In this document: positions 63,240 to 64,000 of the stretch, in pieces
Layout of the letters: each line of letters begins with the position of its first letter
How positions within the stretch are numbered: the stretch's first letter is position 1
The notes under the pieces: generated by a model
What the model saw: the letters and a program-made list of their open reading frames with translations, nothing else
Databases searched by the model: none
Told to the model about the DNA's origin: nothing
Position numbers and translations under genes: made by a program
DNA from: Vibrio sp. Isolate34
GTDB lineage: Bacteria; Pseudomonadota; Gammaproteobacteria; Enterobacterales; Vibrionaceae
NCBI RefSeq assembly: GCF_022397915.1
Contig: NZ_JAKEUO010000004.1
Span: forward strand, 62,001-126,000
Length of the DNA stretch: 64,000 nucleotides
Direction of reading: 5' to 3'

Positions 63240-64000
63240 TTAATCGCTGCCAAACAGGTCTCGTGTGTACACCTTATCTGCTACGTCTGCGATTTCTTCT
63301 ACCATTCTGTTAGATACAATCACATCCGATACGGCTTTGAACTCTTCTAGGTCAGAATAGACTTTAGAGTTAAAGAAATGCTCTTCTTCCAATACCGGTT
63401 CATACACGACGACTTCGATGCCTTTGGCTTTTAAACGCTTCATGATCCCTTGGATGGAAGAAGCACGGAAATTGTCAGAGCCCGCCTTCATGATCAAACG
63501 ATAAATACCGACAATTTTAGGCGAGCGCTTAATAATTGAATCCGCAATGAAGTCTTTTCGGGTACGGTTAGCGTCAACAATCGCACCCACAATGTTGTTT
63601 GGTACATCTTGATAGTTTGCTAATAGTTGCTTGGTGTCTTTTGGTAAGCAGTAACCACCGTAACCAAATGAAGGGTTGTTGTAATGATTGCCAATTCGAG
63701 GGTCTAAGCCCACACCTTCAATGATCTGACGAGAATCCAAACCATGCGCTTCCGCGTAAGAATCAAGCTCATTGAAATAAGAAACTCGCATCGCTAGGTA
63801 GGTATTTGAGAACAGTTTTACTGCTTCTGCTTCTGTTGAGTTAGTAAACAAAACATCGATGCTCTCTTTTTCTGCGCCTTCAACCAGCAGATTCGCAAAC
63901 ACTTTAGCGCGTTCAGAACACTCACCAACGATAATTCGCGATGGGTGTAGGTTATCGTAAAGGGCTTTGCCTTCGCGCAAAAACTCAGGGGAAAACATGA
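63240..64000 (-). CDS. ugd: UDP-glucose 6-dehydrogenase (copy 2, N terminus outside window)
   Basis: About 253 residues are visible; the frame stays open to the window edge, so the apparent ATG at 63998 is internal (it aligns with Met137 of copy 1). [20 protein letters not shown], the catalytic Cys in [20 protein letters not shown] and the YTRDLFGSD end match copy 1 closely along the whole visible length. Same reaction: UDP-glucose to UDP-glucuronate. It lies outside the accessory region beside core genes, which suggests that it could be the older resident copy. Confidence 0.95.
   Translation of the reverse strand, partial: MFSPEFLREGKALYDNLHPSRIIVGECSERAKVFANLLVEGAEKESIDVLFTNSTEAEAVKLFSNTYLAMRVSYFNELDSYAEAHGLDSRQIIEGVGLDPRIGNHYNNPSFGYGGYCLPKDTKQLLANYQDVPNNIVGAIVDANRTRKDFIADSIIKRSPKIVGIYRLIMKAGSDNFRASSIQGIMKRLKAKGIEVVVYEPVLEEEHFFNSKVYSDLEEFKAVSDVIVSNRMVEEIADVADKVYTRDLFGSD

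Overview
The window looks like a chromosomal segment of a Vibrio, most likely of the Splendidus group. The grounds are Vibrio-like housekeeping proteins (GroES/GroEL, GpmI, SecB, GpsA, CysE, EnvC), a Vibrio-style wza-wzb-wzc capsule export set preceded by gfc/yjb-type genes, and a dispersed 'GATGCGAGTAACGAG' intergenic repeat. The species is an inference. No rRNA, tRNA or CRISPR array was seen.

Layout. 1-9.6 kb is mostly core: a cut-off sodium:solute symporter with a divergent LysR regulator, a chemotaxis-receptor scrap, groES-groEL with a sigma-32-like promoter, a MATE exporter, an alkylguanine repair methyltransferase, a ParE/RelE-type toxin-antitoxin pair and gpmI. 9.6-57.5 kb is a very large surface-polysaccharide region. 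It opens with a wecA-type gene, a GNAT-nitrilase fusion and a lipoprotein, followed by a scar (epimerase 3' fragment plus truncated IS3). A minus-strand block then encodes ugd, UDP-glucuronate epimerase, galU and a second wecA-type gene. Next come glycosyltransferases, a three-deep nest of broken insertion sequences, a putative Wzy, more glycosyltransferases, a VioA/VioB-like pair, Wzx and rmlA-rmlB. A small phage-like island (replication-type DNA-binding protein, amidase, holin) with 200-bp direct repeats sits between rmlB and wzc. The export operon gfcABCD-wza-wzb-wzc follows. The last third holds a PglC-type initiating transferase with a WbpV-type reductase, then three TagB/TagF-like glycerophosphotransferases, a GT2, a WbpM-type dehydratase and a TagD-type cytidylyltransferase. 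58-64 kb returns to core genes: yibN, secB, gpsA, cysE, envC, a TetR regulator and a second ugd cut by the window edge.

How it fits together. GalU, Ugd and the epimerase should supply UDP-Glc, UDP-GlcA and UDP-GalA. RmlA and RmlB without RmlC/RmlD, plus the aminotransferase and hexapeptide acetyltransferase, point to dTDP-4-acetamido-4,6-dideoxyglucose. WbpM- and WbpV-like enzymes plus the PglC-like transferase point to a QuiNAc/FucNAc-type first sugar. TagD with TagB/F homologues suggests glycerol-phosphate in the polymer. Wzx, Wzy, Wza, Wzb and Wzc would flip, polymerise and export it. Two RfaH ops/JUMPstart elements, one before rmlB and one before wza, suggest antitermination of two long minus-strand transcripts.

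The accessory region is visibly richer in A+T than the flanks, is littered with IS remnants, and carries many short tandem repeats between genes. It appears to have been assembled by repeated exchange between gpmI and yibN.
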